This document shows positions 1 to 5,559 of a DNA stretch of 9,011 nt, one piece after another. Made by a program: the position numbers and the translations under genes. Position 1 is the stretch's first letter; the number at the start of each line of letters is the position of its first letter. The DNA is from JAYEID01 sp964581885 (GTDB taxonomy: Bacteria > Patescibacteriota > WWE3 > JAUXAW01 > JAYEID01): NCBI GenBank assembly GCA_964581885.1, contig CAZOPS010000028.1, forward strand, positions 1 to 9,011, in the 5' to 3' direction. The notes beneath the pieces were generated by a model. That model worked only from the letters and a program-made list of their open reading frames with translations, had not been told where the DNA came from and ran no database searches.

Positions 1-177
1 TTAGGAGAAAGAAGCCAGGAAAATAATCGCTACGGCCCAGAAGCTTGGGCCCATATCTATTGCCCGCCCAACGCACACAACTGGACAGCTGGAGTTCGTT
101 ACTTTATGGGAGAAATAGAAAAAGATTACCTTGCAAACCTTGCTGAGGAAGGTGGAACTATTGCCGCTGCTAAATAA
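1..177 (+). CDS. 3' end of an unrecognised protein gene (partial)
   Basis: An open frame runs from the first base of the window to a TAA at 175-177, giving the last 58 residues of a protein whose start lies upstream of the window. The fragment is rich in aromatic residues and Gly/Asn (it contains WAHIYCPPNAHNWTAGVRYF) and ends in a more helical, Ala/Glu-rich tail (ANLAEEGGTIAAAK). I do not recognise a family. One Cys and several Trp/Tyr are compatible with a compact, possibly extracellular domain, but nothing here proves it. The gene converges on the guanylyltransferase gene with only 6 nt between the two stop codons, leaving no room for a separate terminator. The lack of frame breaks and the tight junction with the next gene support real coding. 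Confidence 0.6.
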   Translation, partial: LGERSQENNRYGPEAWAHIYCPPNAHNWTAGVRYFMGEIEKDYLANLAEEGGTIAAAK

Positions 178-183
178 GAAGTT

Positions 184-1263
184 CTAAATTAGATCCTTAC
201 GACCTTGCTTTTCCAACTCACTAACAATTTCCTTTATTCTTCTAACCTCGTCTCGACCACAAACCAAAATAGCATCATCTGTTGCCACCACAACAATACC
301 CTCCAACCCCGCAGTAGCTACCAACTTATCACTCTCATTATAGACCAAGATATCCCTAGACCCCTTATCAAGTGCGTCCCCTTTTAAAAGATTCTTCTCC
401 GTCCCCACTTGTTGCTCTTTATAAGCATACAAAGTACCAATATCCGCCCAACCAAGATCTGCTACTAAAGCCTGTGCTTTTGAAAAATCCAAATTTTCCA
501 AAACGGCATTATCAAAACTAATCCGCTGCATTTCCGGGTACAAGGATTCCAAAGTTTCCCGATAACTGGCACTACCCCAAGCATCCGCAATTTCTATTGC
601 CTTTTCGTATATACCAGGGGTATGTCTTTTAAACTCACCCAACACAAACCGGGGTGTAGAAACAAAATAGCCCAAGTTCCAAGCATGTCTCCCGCTTTCG
701 AAAAACTCTCTCGCCCTTTCTTTTGAAGGCCTATACTTAAAACCGTTCAATCCAGCAACCGTAACATCTTCATCCTTAAGTTGTTGATCAAGAGCCATCC
801 AACCCAAATTCTCATTAGCAAACCGCGGCACGCAACCAAAAAAAATGATTTTAACGTCATCCCTTTCCAATTCTTTCTTTGCTCTTTTTAGCATCTCCCG
901 AAAAAGTCTTTTTCGTTCAACAATATGGTCACTCCAAATTATACTAAACGGCTCACGCTCTCCAGCAACTTCGGAAATAATTGCAGCATTAAGAGCAACT
1001 GCCGGACCCAAATCCCGAAAAGCTGGTTCCCCAACTAAATTTTTCTCAGGTAAATCCGGAAGTTGATTCTTTATCTCATCAAAAAATAAAAAGGAGGTAG
1101 AAACAAAAATGTCTTGAGGTGAAACCACAGGCTGAACACGTTCATAGGCAAACTGCAGTGTAGACTTACCATTAAAAATTTGCTGAAGCTGTTTGGGGCT
1201 TCTCCGCCGAGAAAGAGGCCAAAAACGTTTTCCTGTCCCTCCGCAAAAGATAGATACCTTCAT
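184..1263 (-). CDS. manC: Mannose-1-phosphate guanylyltransferase (ManC-type nucleotidyltransferase)
   Basis: This enzyme makes GDP-mannose from mannose-1-phosphate and GTP in the cytoplasm, supplying mannose, rhamnose or fucose units for surface glycans. The 359-residue protein has the expected order of motifs. The nucleotide-binding signature GGTGKRFWPLSR followed by SPKQ lies at residues 8-25. GEPAFRDLGPAVALNAA replaces the usual EPxxRNTAPA loop. Next come WSDHIV (metal/nucleotide Asp), HAWNLGYF matching the WNsGmF sugar-binding motif, SFDNAVLE, and LGWADIGT matching the gWsDvGs motif. The C-terminal stretch with VVVATDDAILVCGRDEVRRIKEIV is the short beta-helix end seen in ManC. No phosphomannose isomerase domain is fused. 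A TTG 18 nt upstream (1281) would extend the frame, but the predicted -10 hexamer lies inside that extension, so ATG at 1263 is preferred. The RNT-to-RDL change in the loop is unusual. Activity on a related sugar-phosphate is possible. Confidence 0.9.
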   Translation of the reverse strand: MKVSIFCGGTGKRFWPLSRRRSPKQLQQIFNGKSTLQFAYERVQPVVSPQDIFVSTSFLFFDEIKNQLPDLPEKNLVGEPAFRDLGPAVALNAAIISEVAGEREPFSIIWSDHIVERKRLFREMLKRAKKELERDDVKIIFFGCVPRFANENLGWMALDQQLKDEDVTVAGLNGFKYRPSKERAREFFESGRHAWNLGYFVSTPRFVLGEFKRHTPGIYEKAIEIADAWGSASYRETLESLYPEMQRISFDNAVLENLDFSKAQALVADLGWADIGTLYAYKEQQVGTEKNLLKGDALDKGSRDILVYNESDKLVATAGLEGIVVVATDDAILVCGRDEVRRIKEIVSELEKQGRKDLI

Positions 1264-1269
1264 AAAGAG

Positions 1270-1298
1270 ATGATAAACCAAACCAAAACCAATCTCAA
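1270..1298 (-). promoter_or_regulatory. Predicted manC promoter, leaderless layout
   Basis: On the minus strand, TTGAGA (1298-1293, five of six matches to TTGACA) is followed by exactly 17 bp and TATCAT (1275-1270, five of six matches to TATAAT). The start codon of the guanylyltransferase begins 6 nt after the -10 box, so transcription should start at or next to the A of ATG. No Shine-Dalgarno sequence is present. The promoter lies almost back-to-back with the -10 box of the tRNA-Leu leader on the other strand (1305-1310), so the two polymerases would compete for the same DNA. Confidence 0.6.
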
Positions 1299-1301
1299 AT
1301 C

Positions 1302-1310
1302 TGTTATAAT
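1302..1310 (+). promoter_or_regulatory. Extended -10 promoter of the tRNA-Leu leader RNA
   Basis: TGtTATAAT is a perfect TATAAT hexamer with the TGn extension. A good -35 box is not visible at the usual distance, as expected for an extended -10 promoter. Transcription would begin near 1317, a few nucleotides before the 17-nt copy of the tRNA-Leu 5' end. No protein-coding frame follows directly, so this promoter most probably drives the structured RNA and possibly the tRNA. Confidence 0.65.
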
Positions 1311-1320
1311 ATAGCCACTT

Positions 1321-1337
1321 GCCGCAGTGCTGGAACT
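1321..1337 (+). repeat. 17-nt direct repeat of the tRNA-Leu 5' end
   Basis: GCCGCAGTGCTGGAACT is found here and again at 1478-1494, where it forms the 5' acceptor strand, positions 8-9 and the first part of the D arm of tRNA-Leu. The two copies are 157 bp apart, and identity stops sharply on both sides (CTT versus TTA before, TTA versus GGC after). No 3' partner of the acceptor strand follows this copy before the real tRNA, so it cannot fold into a tRNA by itself. Confidence 0.85.
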
Positions 1338-1394
1338 TTAGATAGCCCTAGGCGTTGCAAGGCTCTTGGCACAGCAAGCCGTAGGGATATCTAA

Positions 1395-1434
1395 CCCTGT
1401 ACCCTACGTGGTACAGGGGAACGATATTTTTCTT
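1395..1434 (+). terminator. Rho-independent-like terminator between leader and tRNA-Leu
   Basis: A perfect 9-bp stem, CCCTGTACC (1395-1403) and GGTACAGGG (1410-1418), encloses the 6-nt loop CTACGT. After a 6-nt gap it is followed by a T-rich stretch (TATTTTTCTTT, about 1425-1434). The stem is strong, but the gap before the T-tract makes it an imperfect intrinsic terminator. It sits between the leader promoter and the mature tRNA-Leu, so read-through would be needed for that promoter to express the tRNA. Confidence 0.45.
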
Positions 1435-1477
1435 TAGGGACACTTTAAAAGTATAAAAAATTACCAACGTATTCTTA

Positions 1478-1564
1478 GCCGCAGTGCTGGAACTGGCAGA
1501 CAGGCAGCGCTTAGAACGCTGTGGGCGTAAGCCCGTGGGAGTTCGACTCTCCCCTGCGGCACCA
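1478..1564 (+). tRNA. tRNA-Leu (anticodon UAG), CCA encoded
   Basis: The 87-nt sequence folds as a class II tRNA. The acceptor stem is GCCGCAG/CTGCGGC with discriminator A and an encoded CCA (1562-1564). The D stem is CTG/CAG. The anticodon stem CAGCG/CGCTG carries the 7-nt loop CTTAGAA with anticodon TAG (1512-1514). A long variable arm GGGC-GTAA-GCCC marks a leucine tRNA, and the T stem GGGAG/CTCCC closes the loop TTCGACT. All stems are perfect, so the gene looks intact. It reads CUA and, through wobble, other CUN codons. TATAAA at 1452-1457 could be a proximal -10 box, but it has no good -35. The extended -10 promoter at 1302 could also supply a longer precursor. No intron is present. Confidence 0.95.
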
Positions 1565-1595
1565 CCCTAAACTAAAAAACACTATAACAACGCCA

Positions 1596-1620
1596 CTATC
1601 AAAAGCTTAGCTTTTGATAG
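1596..1620. repeat. Left REP-like palindrome flanking the RAYT gene
   Basis: A perfect hairpin has 11-bp arms CTATCAAAAGC (1596-1606) and GCTTTTGATAG (1610-1620) with loop TTA. It is the exact reverse complement of the hairpin at 2425-2449. The 14 nt before it (1582-1595) match the 14 nt before the right copy at 10 positions, in direct orientation, and TTGT occurs three bases after each hairpin. ACAA on one side and TTGT on the other could extend the stem beyond an internal loop. It lies 28 bp before the transposase start. Confidence 0.85.
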
Positions 1621-1648
1621 ACTTGTCCCGACAACATATCGAGTAACT

Positions 1649-2416
1649 GTGCGAAAAGTAACCCTAGCTACCGGAAAAACTTATCACATCTACAATCGCG
1701 GAATAGAAAAGAGAAGGATATTCCTTGACCCATCTTATTATTCTAGATTTATAACCGTTCTCAAGCACTGCCTCAAGTACGATTATCCATACAGCCTTCT
1801 TAAGCGACGCTTGGAAAATGCTCACTCCAGGCAGGGAAAAAAAGCTATCCTCGCCCAACTAGAAACGCGTAAAATAAAACCTCCCGTCGATCTGTTCTCT
1901 CTCTGTCTAATGCCTAATCACAAACATCTAACCGTAAAACAGCTCGTTAAAAACGGAATTACAAACCTTATGCACCGCTTAGGAACTTCCTACACAAAAT
2001 ATTTTAATAAGCGCGAAAAACGTACCGGACGGCTTTTTGAAGGAACATTCAAAGTTGTCCCCGTAGAAACAGATGAACAACTCATACATCTAACTCGCTA
2101 CCAACACATTAACCCAACCAAACTAGGCCCAAAAACGAAAGAGGAGTTGATCACCTATCCTTGGTCTTCACTTTCAACTTATCTAGGGGATGATAGATTT
2201 GACTTTATAAATCCCAATCCGGTAATAAACTTGTTCAAGGCTCCAGAAGAATATCTAGAATTCGTCATGGCCAAAGTGGATGAGTTCGAACCCTTACGCC
2301 TCCATGAAATTGCAATCGATGATGACTTTGGGTGGTTCAAAAAATTCAGAGAACTAAAAGAAGAACGAAAACAACATCTAGAAGAAAGGTTTTTCGAGAA
2401 AACAGAAATGCTGTAA
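1649..2416 (+). CDS. REP-associated tyrosine transposase (RAYT), Y1/IS200-like
   Basis: A single-strand DNA transposase of the HUH/Y1 superfamily that would nick and join hairpin-bearing DNA. The 255-residue protein opens with the family signature YHIYNRGIEKRRIF (12-25). The metal-binding HUH motif is in MPNHKHL (His91, His93). The likely catalytic tyrosine lies in YTKYFN (Tyr115 or Tyr118), then GRLFEGTFK, RYQHINP (150-156) and YPWSS (170-174), the usual order for RAYT proteins. The middle residue of the HUH motif is Lys rather than hydrophobic. The charged, helical C-terminal tail (about 205-255) is not recognised. The start is GTG with no clear ribosome binding site. The gene has no partner and is enclosed by two reciprocal perfect hairpins, the expected REP-RAYT arrangement. 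Its stop codon lies within the flanking repeat. Confidence 0.88.
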   Translation: MRKVTLATGKTYHIYNRGIEKRRIFLDPSYYSRFITVLKHCLKYDYPYSLLKRRLENAHSRQGKKAILAQLETRKIKPPVDLFSLCLMPNHKHLTVKQLVKNGITNLMHRLGTSYTKYFNKREKRTGRLFEGTFKVVPVETDEQLIHLTRYQHINPTKLGPKTKEELITYPWSSLSTYLGDDRFDFINPNPVINLFKAPEEYLEFVMAKVDEFEPLRLHEIAIDDDFGWFKKFRELKEERKQHLEERFFEKTEML

Positions 2417-2424
2417 CAAAGGCG

Positions 2425-2449
2425 CTATCAAAAGCTAAGCTTTTGATAG
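2425..2449. repeat. Right REP-like palindrome, also between convergent genes
   Basis: The perfect hairpin CTATCAAAAGC (2425-2435) / GCTTTTGATAG (2439-2449) has loop TAA and is the exact reverse complement of the left hairpin at 1596-1620. It is preceded by a degenerate 14-nt direct repeat (2411-2424) containing the RAYT stop codon. It lies between the convergent RAYT and rhomboid stop codons, so it may also help end transcription in both directions. No T-run follows it on either strand. Confidence 0.85.
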
Positions 2450-2472
2450 CATTGTGCTTATAGGAATTATAG

Positions 2473-3138
2473 TCACCACTCGAAAAATTGGTGTTTTTTA
2501 GACTGCCAGTTAAACAGTTTGGTAAGTGCCCAACCAGAAGCAAAACCACCAATATGCGCAAAATAGGCGACACCCCCACCAGAAAAACCCAAACTACCTA
2601 GCCCATGCAAGAATTGAAAAAGAATCCAATAAACAAGCATAAAACGAGCTGGGACTGTTCCACGACTAAAAGTCAAATAAAAAGGAATAAGAACCTCAAT
2701 TTGAGCATGCGGATACAACACCAAATATGAGCCCAAAACACCAGCAATAGCTCCAGAAGCTCCCAACATAGGAACAGGAGAATATGGATTTAACAAATAC
2801 TGAAGAAGGAAACCCAAAACGCCGCAAACAAGATAAAAGAACAAAAATCTAAAATGTCCTAAAGCATCCTCTACATTATTCCCAAATATAGAAAGAAATA
2901 GCATATTGCCGAAAATATGGCCAACCCCCGCATGCAAAAACATAGCAGTAAAAACAGAATGTAAACTTTCTCCATTAGAAATCAGGGACGGGATAATTGC
3001 ATACCTTTTTATAAATAGCTGAAGCTCGGGGTAGGGGAGTAGTACACTATAAACAAAAACCAAAACATTGACTGTTATTAGCAACCGAGTAACATAAGGA
3101 ATTGTTGCTGGGGGATTATTATCCCGCAAAGGAATCAT
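2473..3138 (-). CDS. Rhomboid-family intramembrane serine protease
   Basis: A membrane protease that cleaves transmembrane segments of other proteins inside the bilayer. The 221-residue protein has about six hydrophobic segments. The catalytic serine is in GASGAIAG (Ser128), and the catalytic histidine is in AYFAHIGGFASGW (His195). The conserved HAGVGHIFGNM segment (69-79) supplies His74 and Asn78 for the oxyanion hole, as in bacterial rhomboids. Length and motif order match the short GlpG-like type without an added cytoplasmic domain. It starts at ATG 3138 with no recognisable Shine-Dalgarno sequence and ends in TGA, with an in-frame TAA two codons later. The gene is convergent with the RAYT gene and divergent from the HAD hydrolase. 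The substrate cannot be told from the sequence. Confidence 0.92.
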   Translation of the reverse strand: MIPLRDNNPPATIPYVTRLLITVNVLVFVYSVLLPYPELQLFIKRYAIIPSLISNGESLHSVFTAMFLHAGVGHIFGNMLFLSIFGNNVEDALGHFRFLFFYLVCGVLGFLLQYLLNPYSPVPMLGASGAIAGVLGSYLVLYPHAQIEVLIPFYLTFSRGTVPARFMLVYWILFQFLHGLGSLGFSGGGVAYFAHIGGFASGWALTKLFNWQSKKHQFFEW

Positions 3139-3268
3139 AATTAATCAAGTTAAAAACTACCAACCACAAAACAATTGTACCAAAGAGACATTTAAATACC
3201 GAATTCCAAACCAAAACAAAAAAAACTTAACGCACAAATAAATTCTGCCCTACAAGTTAATTCCGTCG

Positions 3269-3277
3269 TGATATAAT
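3269..3277 (+). promoter_or_regulatory. Extended -10 promoter of the HAD hydrolase gene
   Basis: TGaTATAAT, a perfect hexamer with TGn extension, ends 10 nt before the GTG start codon at 3288. Transcription would begin near 3284, leaving a leader of about 4 nt. No -35 box stands out and no Shine-Dalgarno sequence fits. The position supports GTG 3288 as the true start. Confidence 0.65.
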
Positions 3278-3287
3278 CAAAACCACA

Positions 3288-3914
3288 GTGACCTTGCTCT
3301 TTGATATTGACTATACGCTAATAAACACTAACAAGCTCAAAAACCAGATTCAAAACCACCTATTACCCCGAGTTCTAGAAATCGAAACCACTACCTTAGA
3401 AAAAATAACCCAAACATATATTCAAACACTAAACTCCAGCATTGAATTCTCACCCCGCAAGTACATTAAATTCTTAAGCAACAACCTAAATTCAGACAAA
3501 CAGCTACGCCAAAAAGCCCTAAGCATTTTCCTCGACAATAAAAGTAATTACAAAAATTGTCTCTACCCAGAAACAAAACCTGTCCTCAAAGACTTGAAAC
3601 CAAACCACTCTCTAGGAATTTTTTCTGAAGGAGAGTTTGAATTTCAAAAAGCAAAACTTGAACAAAGTGGAATTGAAAATTTTTTTGAGCCTGAATTGAT
3701 ATTTATCTTTGCAAATAAGGAAAATAAAGTAAAAGAAGTTTGGCAAAAAATAAATAAATATCCAAAACCCGTCTACATAATTGACGATGACCTAAACCAC
3801 ATCAAAGAAATAGCAAAAACTAATATAAAACCAATATTAATAGACCGGCAAGAAAGCTACAACGGACCAATCAACACTATTAAAAACCTGGAAGAGTTGC
3901 ATAACCTAATATAA
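3288..3914 (+). CDS. HAD-superfamily hydrolase
   Basis: A predicted cytoplasmic phosphatase or phosphohydrolase of the haloacid dehalogenase superfamily, 208 residues. Motif I is FDIDYTLINT (Asp6 nucleophile, Asp8 acid/base). A helical cap domain fills about 15-95. Motif II is in GIFSEGEF (Ser113), motif III is a lysine in NKENKVKEVW (Lys144 or Lys147), and motif IV is VYIIDDDLNH (Asp166, Asp167). The set is complete, so the enzyme should be active, but the substrate is unknown. The closest general type is the small phosphoglycolate phosphatase-like group. The gene is noticeably AT-rich, with many Lys and Asn codons compared with its neighbours. Its last 9 bases overlap the end of the convergent DUF362 gene. 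Confidence 0.85.
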   Translation: MTLLFDIDYTLINTNKLKNQIQNHLLPRVLEIETTTLEKITQTYIQTLNSSIEFSPRKYIKFLSNNLNSDKQLRQKALSIFLDNKSNYKNCLYPETKPVLKDLKPNHSLGIFSEGEFEFQKAKLEQSGIENFFEPELIFIFANKENKVKEVWQKINKYPKPVYIIDDDLNHIKEIAKTNIKPILIDRQESYNGPINTIKNLEELHNLI

Positions 3915-4715
3915 CTCTTTCTTATCATAATCCAAAGAACCCACACCGTATTCCTGAGACAATTCTAAGTGTTCAATATCTCGCGGATGTAGCCCATCCA
4001 AACTAGAAGAAACCTCCAACAAAAGATCTAAACCAAAAGCGTCCAAAGCAACAGGATCTTCTCCTGCCAACATATAACCCAACTCGCGCTTAGATCCACC
4101 GTGGCGGACTTCCTGAGCATCAACAAGTGTTTCCACCGCATCAACAATAGACAAATCTGGCTTTGCGTAAGCATTCACCTCTGCAATCACTTTTGGCAGA
4201 GACTTTAACGGGGAATGCACCTTGAGCCGCTCAAAACGGGCAAGGTAACCAAATTGGTTCTTAAGAGCACCTGTCAGTTTAGTATGTGTGTGTGCCTTCA
4301 ACACAGGAAGGGAAATCACATAATCACACTGCATTGGATACTCAAAAAGAGAAAACTTAAATCCGCGCGGCGATACCACCCTTTTAGTTTTGGTTTCATA
4401 AAGATTAATTAGGGGGACGCCAAAACTAGCACATAGCTCGCTAATTACAGAATTGTTAAAAATAGTTTCAATCTCCGGGGCATTAAACGCAGGCCCATCT
4501 GCTACCACCATTTCCGGCACCTTCAACCTTTCTAACTCTTCCAGAATAGACCCCAAAACAACAGGATTTGTGGTAGTAGGATAAGGTTCCGGAGAAACGA
4601 GATTAGGTTTTAGCAACACCTTCCGTACACTAGACAGATCATCAGCGTGCATTTCAATAACCGCTCTCACAAAAGCACTACAATTTTCAGTTTTACACCA
4701 ATTAACAACTGCCAT
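3906..4715 (-). CDS. DUF362 domain protein
   Basis: A 269-residue protein of the DUF362 family, whose biochemical role is not established. Typical features are LLKPNLVSPEPYPTTTNP near residues 34-51, VADGPAF (71-77), DYVISLPVLKAHTHTKLTGALKNQFG (131-156), LSIVDAVETL (188-197) and AGEDPVALDAFGLDLL (217-232). Conserved Lys, His and Asn in the central segment suggest a ligand- or metal-binding site. No C-terminal ferredoxin-like [4Fe-4S] domain follows, so this is the short form. It lies 33 nt downstream of the metallo-hydrolase gene on the same strand and is probably co-transcribed with it. The 3' end overlaps the HAD gene by 9 bp tail to tail. ATG 4715 is the first in-frame start, and no ribosome binding site is evident. 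Confidence 0.82.
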   Translation of the reverse strand: MAVVNWCKTENCSAFVRAVIEMHADDLSSVRKVLLKPNLVSPEPYPTTTNPVVLGSILEELERLKVPEMVVADGPAFNAPEIETIFNNSVISELCASFGVPLINLYETKTKRVVSPRGFKFSLFEYPMQCDYVISLPVLKAHTHTKLTGALKNQFGYLARFERLKVHSPLKSLPKVIAEVNAYAKPDLSIVDAVETLVDAQEVRHGGSKRELGYMLAGEDPVALDAFGLDLLLEVSSSLDGLHPRDIEHLELSQEYGVGSLDYDKKELY

Positions 4716-4748
4716 ATATTAAGCTTAGATTAACACAATAGGTTAAAT

Positions 4749-5336
4749 TCAAAAATTGGTAGAAAAATCATTAAGTACGAATTCCTCACCGTGTCCAGGA
4801 AGAACCCGAGTAGAAGAGGGGAGTGCGCTTATCTTTCTAAGAGACTTTCTAAGTTGTTTCAAATCTCCTCCTGGAAGGTCTGTCCTTCCCACTCCGTTTT
4901 CAAAAATCAAGTCTCCAGAAAAAAGCAAACCCTCATCCTCTTGGTATAAACAAATACTGCCCGGAGAGTGCCCTGGAGTATGCATTACCTTCAGTTTATA
5001 ATCCCCAACAGCCAGCTTGTCCCCATCGAATAATAATCTATCTAATATCACACCGAATTTCCGAGTTAAAGGCTGTTCCGCCAAATCACTCGCCATAAAA
5101 CTTGCCCTTGTGGCCTCCCTAACCTCAGCTACGCCACGAACGTGATCAAAATGAGCATGAGTTGCTATAATTACCTTAATAGCTTGCCTTGATACTTTAT
5201 CCTTATCCAACAAAAGCGACATCTTTTCCCAAGCCTCTAATTCAGCATCAATTACTACCAACTCCTGAATTTTTTCCTCACCAAATAAATAACAATTAGT
5301 TTGTAAAGGACCAACAGTAATTTTTTCTAAAACCAT
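4749..5336 (-). CDS. Metallo-beta-lactamase-fold hydrolase (glyoxalase II-like)
   Basis: A cytoplasmic binuclear metal hydrolase of the glyoxalase II/YcbL-like group, 195 residues. The metal ligands are all present: THAHFDH (His60, His62, Asp64, His65), TPGHSPGS (His123), FSGDLIF (Asp142) and LPGHGEE (His182). The GVGRTDLPGG segment (148-157) is typical of this subgroup, which usually cleaves thioesters such as hydroxyacyl-glutathione or related acyl thiols. The true substrate is unknown. The N-terminus MVLEKITVGPLQTNCYL matches the family start. An upstream in-frame GTG (5381) would add 15 residues, but the predicted promoter lies inside that stretch, so ATG 5336 is chosen. The gene stops with TGA, with an in-frame TAA two codons later, and leads into the DUF362 gene. 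Confidence 0.9.
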   Translation of the reverse strand: MVLEKITVGPLQTNCYLFGEEKIQELVVIDAELEAWEKMSLLLDKDKVSRQAIKVIIATHAHFDHVRGVAEVREATRASFMASDLAEQPLTRKFGVILDRLLFDGDKLAVGDYKLKVMHTPGHSPGSICLYQEDEGLLFSGDLIFENGVGRTDLPGGDLKQLRKSLRKISALPSSTRVLPGHGEEFVLNDFSTNF

Positions 5337-5344
5337 ACAACCCC

Positions 5345-5353
5345 ATTCTAACA
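5345..5353 (-). promoter_or_regulatory. Extended -10 promoter of the metallo-hydrolase gene
   Basis: On the minus strand, TGtTAGAAT (five of six matches in the hexamer plus the TGn extension) ends 8 nt before ATG 5336. The predicted transcript begins 1-3 nt before the start codon. This placement makes the upstream GTG start at 5381 unlikely. No convincing -35 box is seen. Confidence 0.55.
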
Positions 5354-5409
5354 GAAAATTGCAATTTGTTTTCCAAGCCACTATTGGTCTAACTAGAAAA
5401 GAAGTGAGT

Positions 5410-5415
5410 TATAAT
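5410..5415 (+). promoter_or_regulatory. TATAAT box in the divergent intergenic region
   Basis: A perfect TATAAT lies about 160 bp upstream of the radical SAM gene and is not followed closely by a coding frame. TTGGTC at 5384-5389 is a poor -35 candidate with a 20-bp spacer. It may drive the structured RNA predicted just downstream. Confidence 0.35.
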
Positions 5416-5421
5416 GCCCCC

Positions 5422-5525
5422 TAACCAAGGGACTAAGGGGTATTGCTACAACTACAAGATAACAAAAACACGAAGATTGGCGGTGAGCAAACTGTCTTGT
5501 AGTCTGCTAATAGCTTCTTTTCTCT
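5422..5525 (+). ncRNA. Possible small RNA between the metallo-hydrolase and radical SAM genes
   Basis: Downstream of a TATAAT box the sequence can form one long hairpin. The inner stem is ACTACAAGA (5451-5459) with TCTTGTAGT (5495-5503), extendable by one GU and one AU pair. The outer stem is TATTGC (5441-5446) with GCTAATA (5506-5512), with one bulged base. The terminal region of about 31 nt (5462-5492) is purine-rich and contains GGCGGTGAGC. A pyrimidine-rich stretch CTTCTTTTCTCT (5514-5525) follows directly, as in a terminator. No open frame of note covers it. Against it: only one structure is visible, and no known RNA family could be recognised (no SRP GGAAG motif, no RNase P or tmRNA core). 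It could equally be a 5' leader of the radical SAM gene, although that gene has its own promoter. Confidence 0.35.
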
Positions 5526-5559
5526 GGGATATATTTTTTGTCCCGCTGTAAATATTTTA

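Larger units (their letters stand above)
1317..1437 (+). ncRNA. Structured leader / small RNA with a tRNA-Leu 5'-end mimic
   Basis: A candidate RNA of about 120 nt starts just after an extended -10 promoter. Its parts in order are: 1321-1337, identical to the first 17 nt of the tRNA-Leu at 1478; a long hairpin 1338-1394; and a second hairpin 1395-1418 followed by a U-rich tract. The first hairpin begins at the base after the tRNA copy. Its arms are TTAGATA/TATCTAA, CCCTA/TAGGG, GGC/GCC and TTGC/GCAA, with small bulges and a 15-nt loop at 1359-1373. An alternative pairing CGTAGGG (1380-1386) with CCCTACG (1402-1408) would break both hairpins. It could be an attenuated leader of the tRNA gene, a stand-alone sRNA, or the scar of a small insertion that duplicated the tRNA end. 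I do not recognise a known RNA family. Confidence 0.5.

Noticed and set aside
1264..1281. TTG start adding six residues to the guanylyltransferase
   Set aside because: The -10 box of the predicted promoter lies in this stretch, and family members start at the MKVSIFCGG position.
1317..1437. T-box leader
   Set aside because: No T-box consensus, specifier loop or NCCA-pairing bulge could be seen, and the downstream gene is a tRNA.
1321..1494. Intron-containing tRNA-Leu (first copy as 5' exon) or a group I intron
   Set aside because: The downstream tRNA is complete by itself and the interruption would be in the D arm. No group I core elements were recognised.
2471..4751. Recoding of TGA as glycine (as in some CPR lineages)
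   Set aside because: TGA ends the rhomboid and metallo-hydrolase genes at sensible family lengths, and no conserved gene contains an internal TGA. The TAA shortly after each TGA is only a back-up stop.
5337..5381. GTG start adding 15 residues to the metallo-hydrolase
   Set aside because: The extended -10 box at 5345-5353 lies inside it, and the extra residues do not match the family start.
5422..5525. SRP, tmRNA, RNase P or 6S RNA
   Set aside because: No GGAAG SRP loop, no RNase P or tmRNA core sequences, and the predicted RNA is too short for a typical 6S rod.
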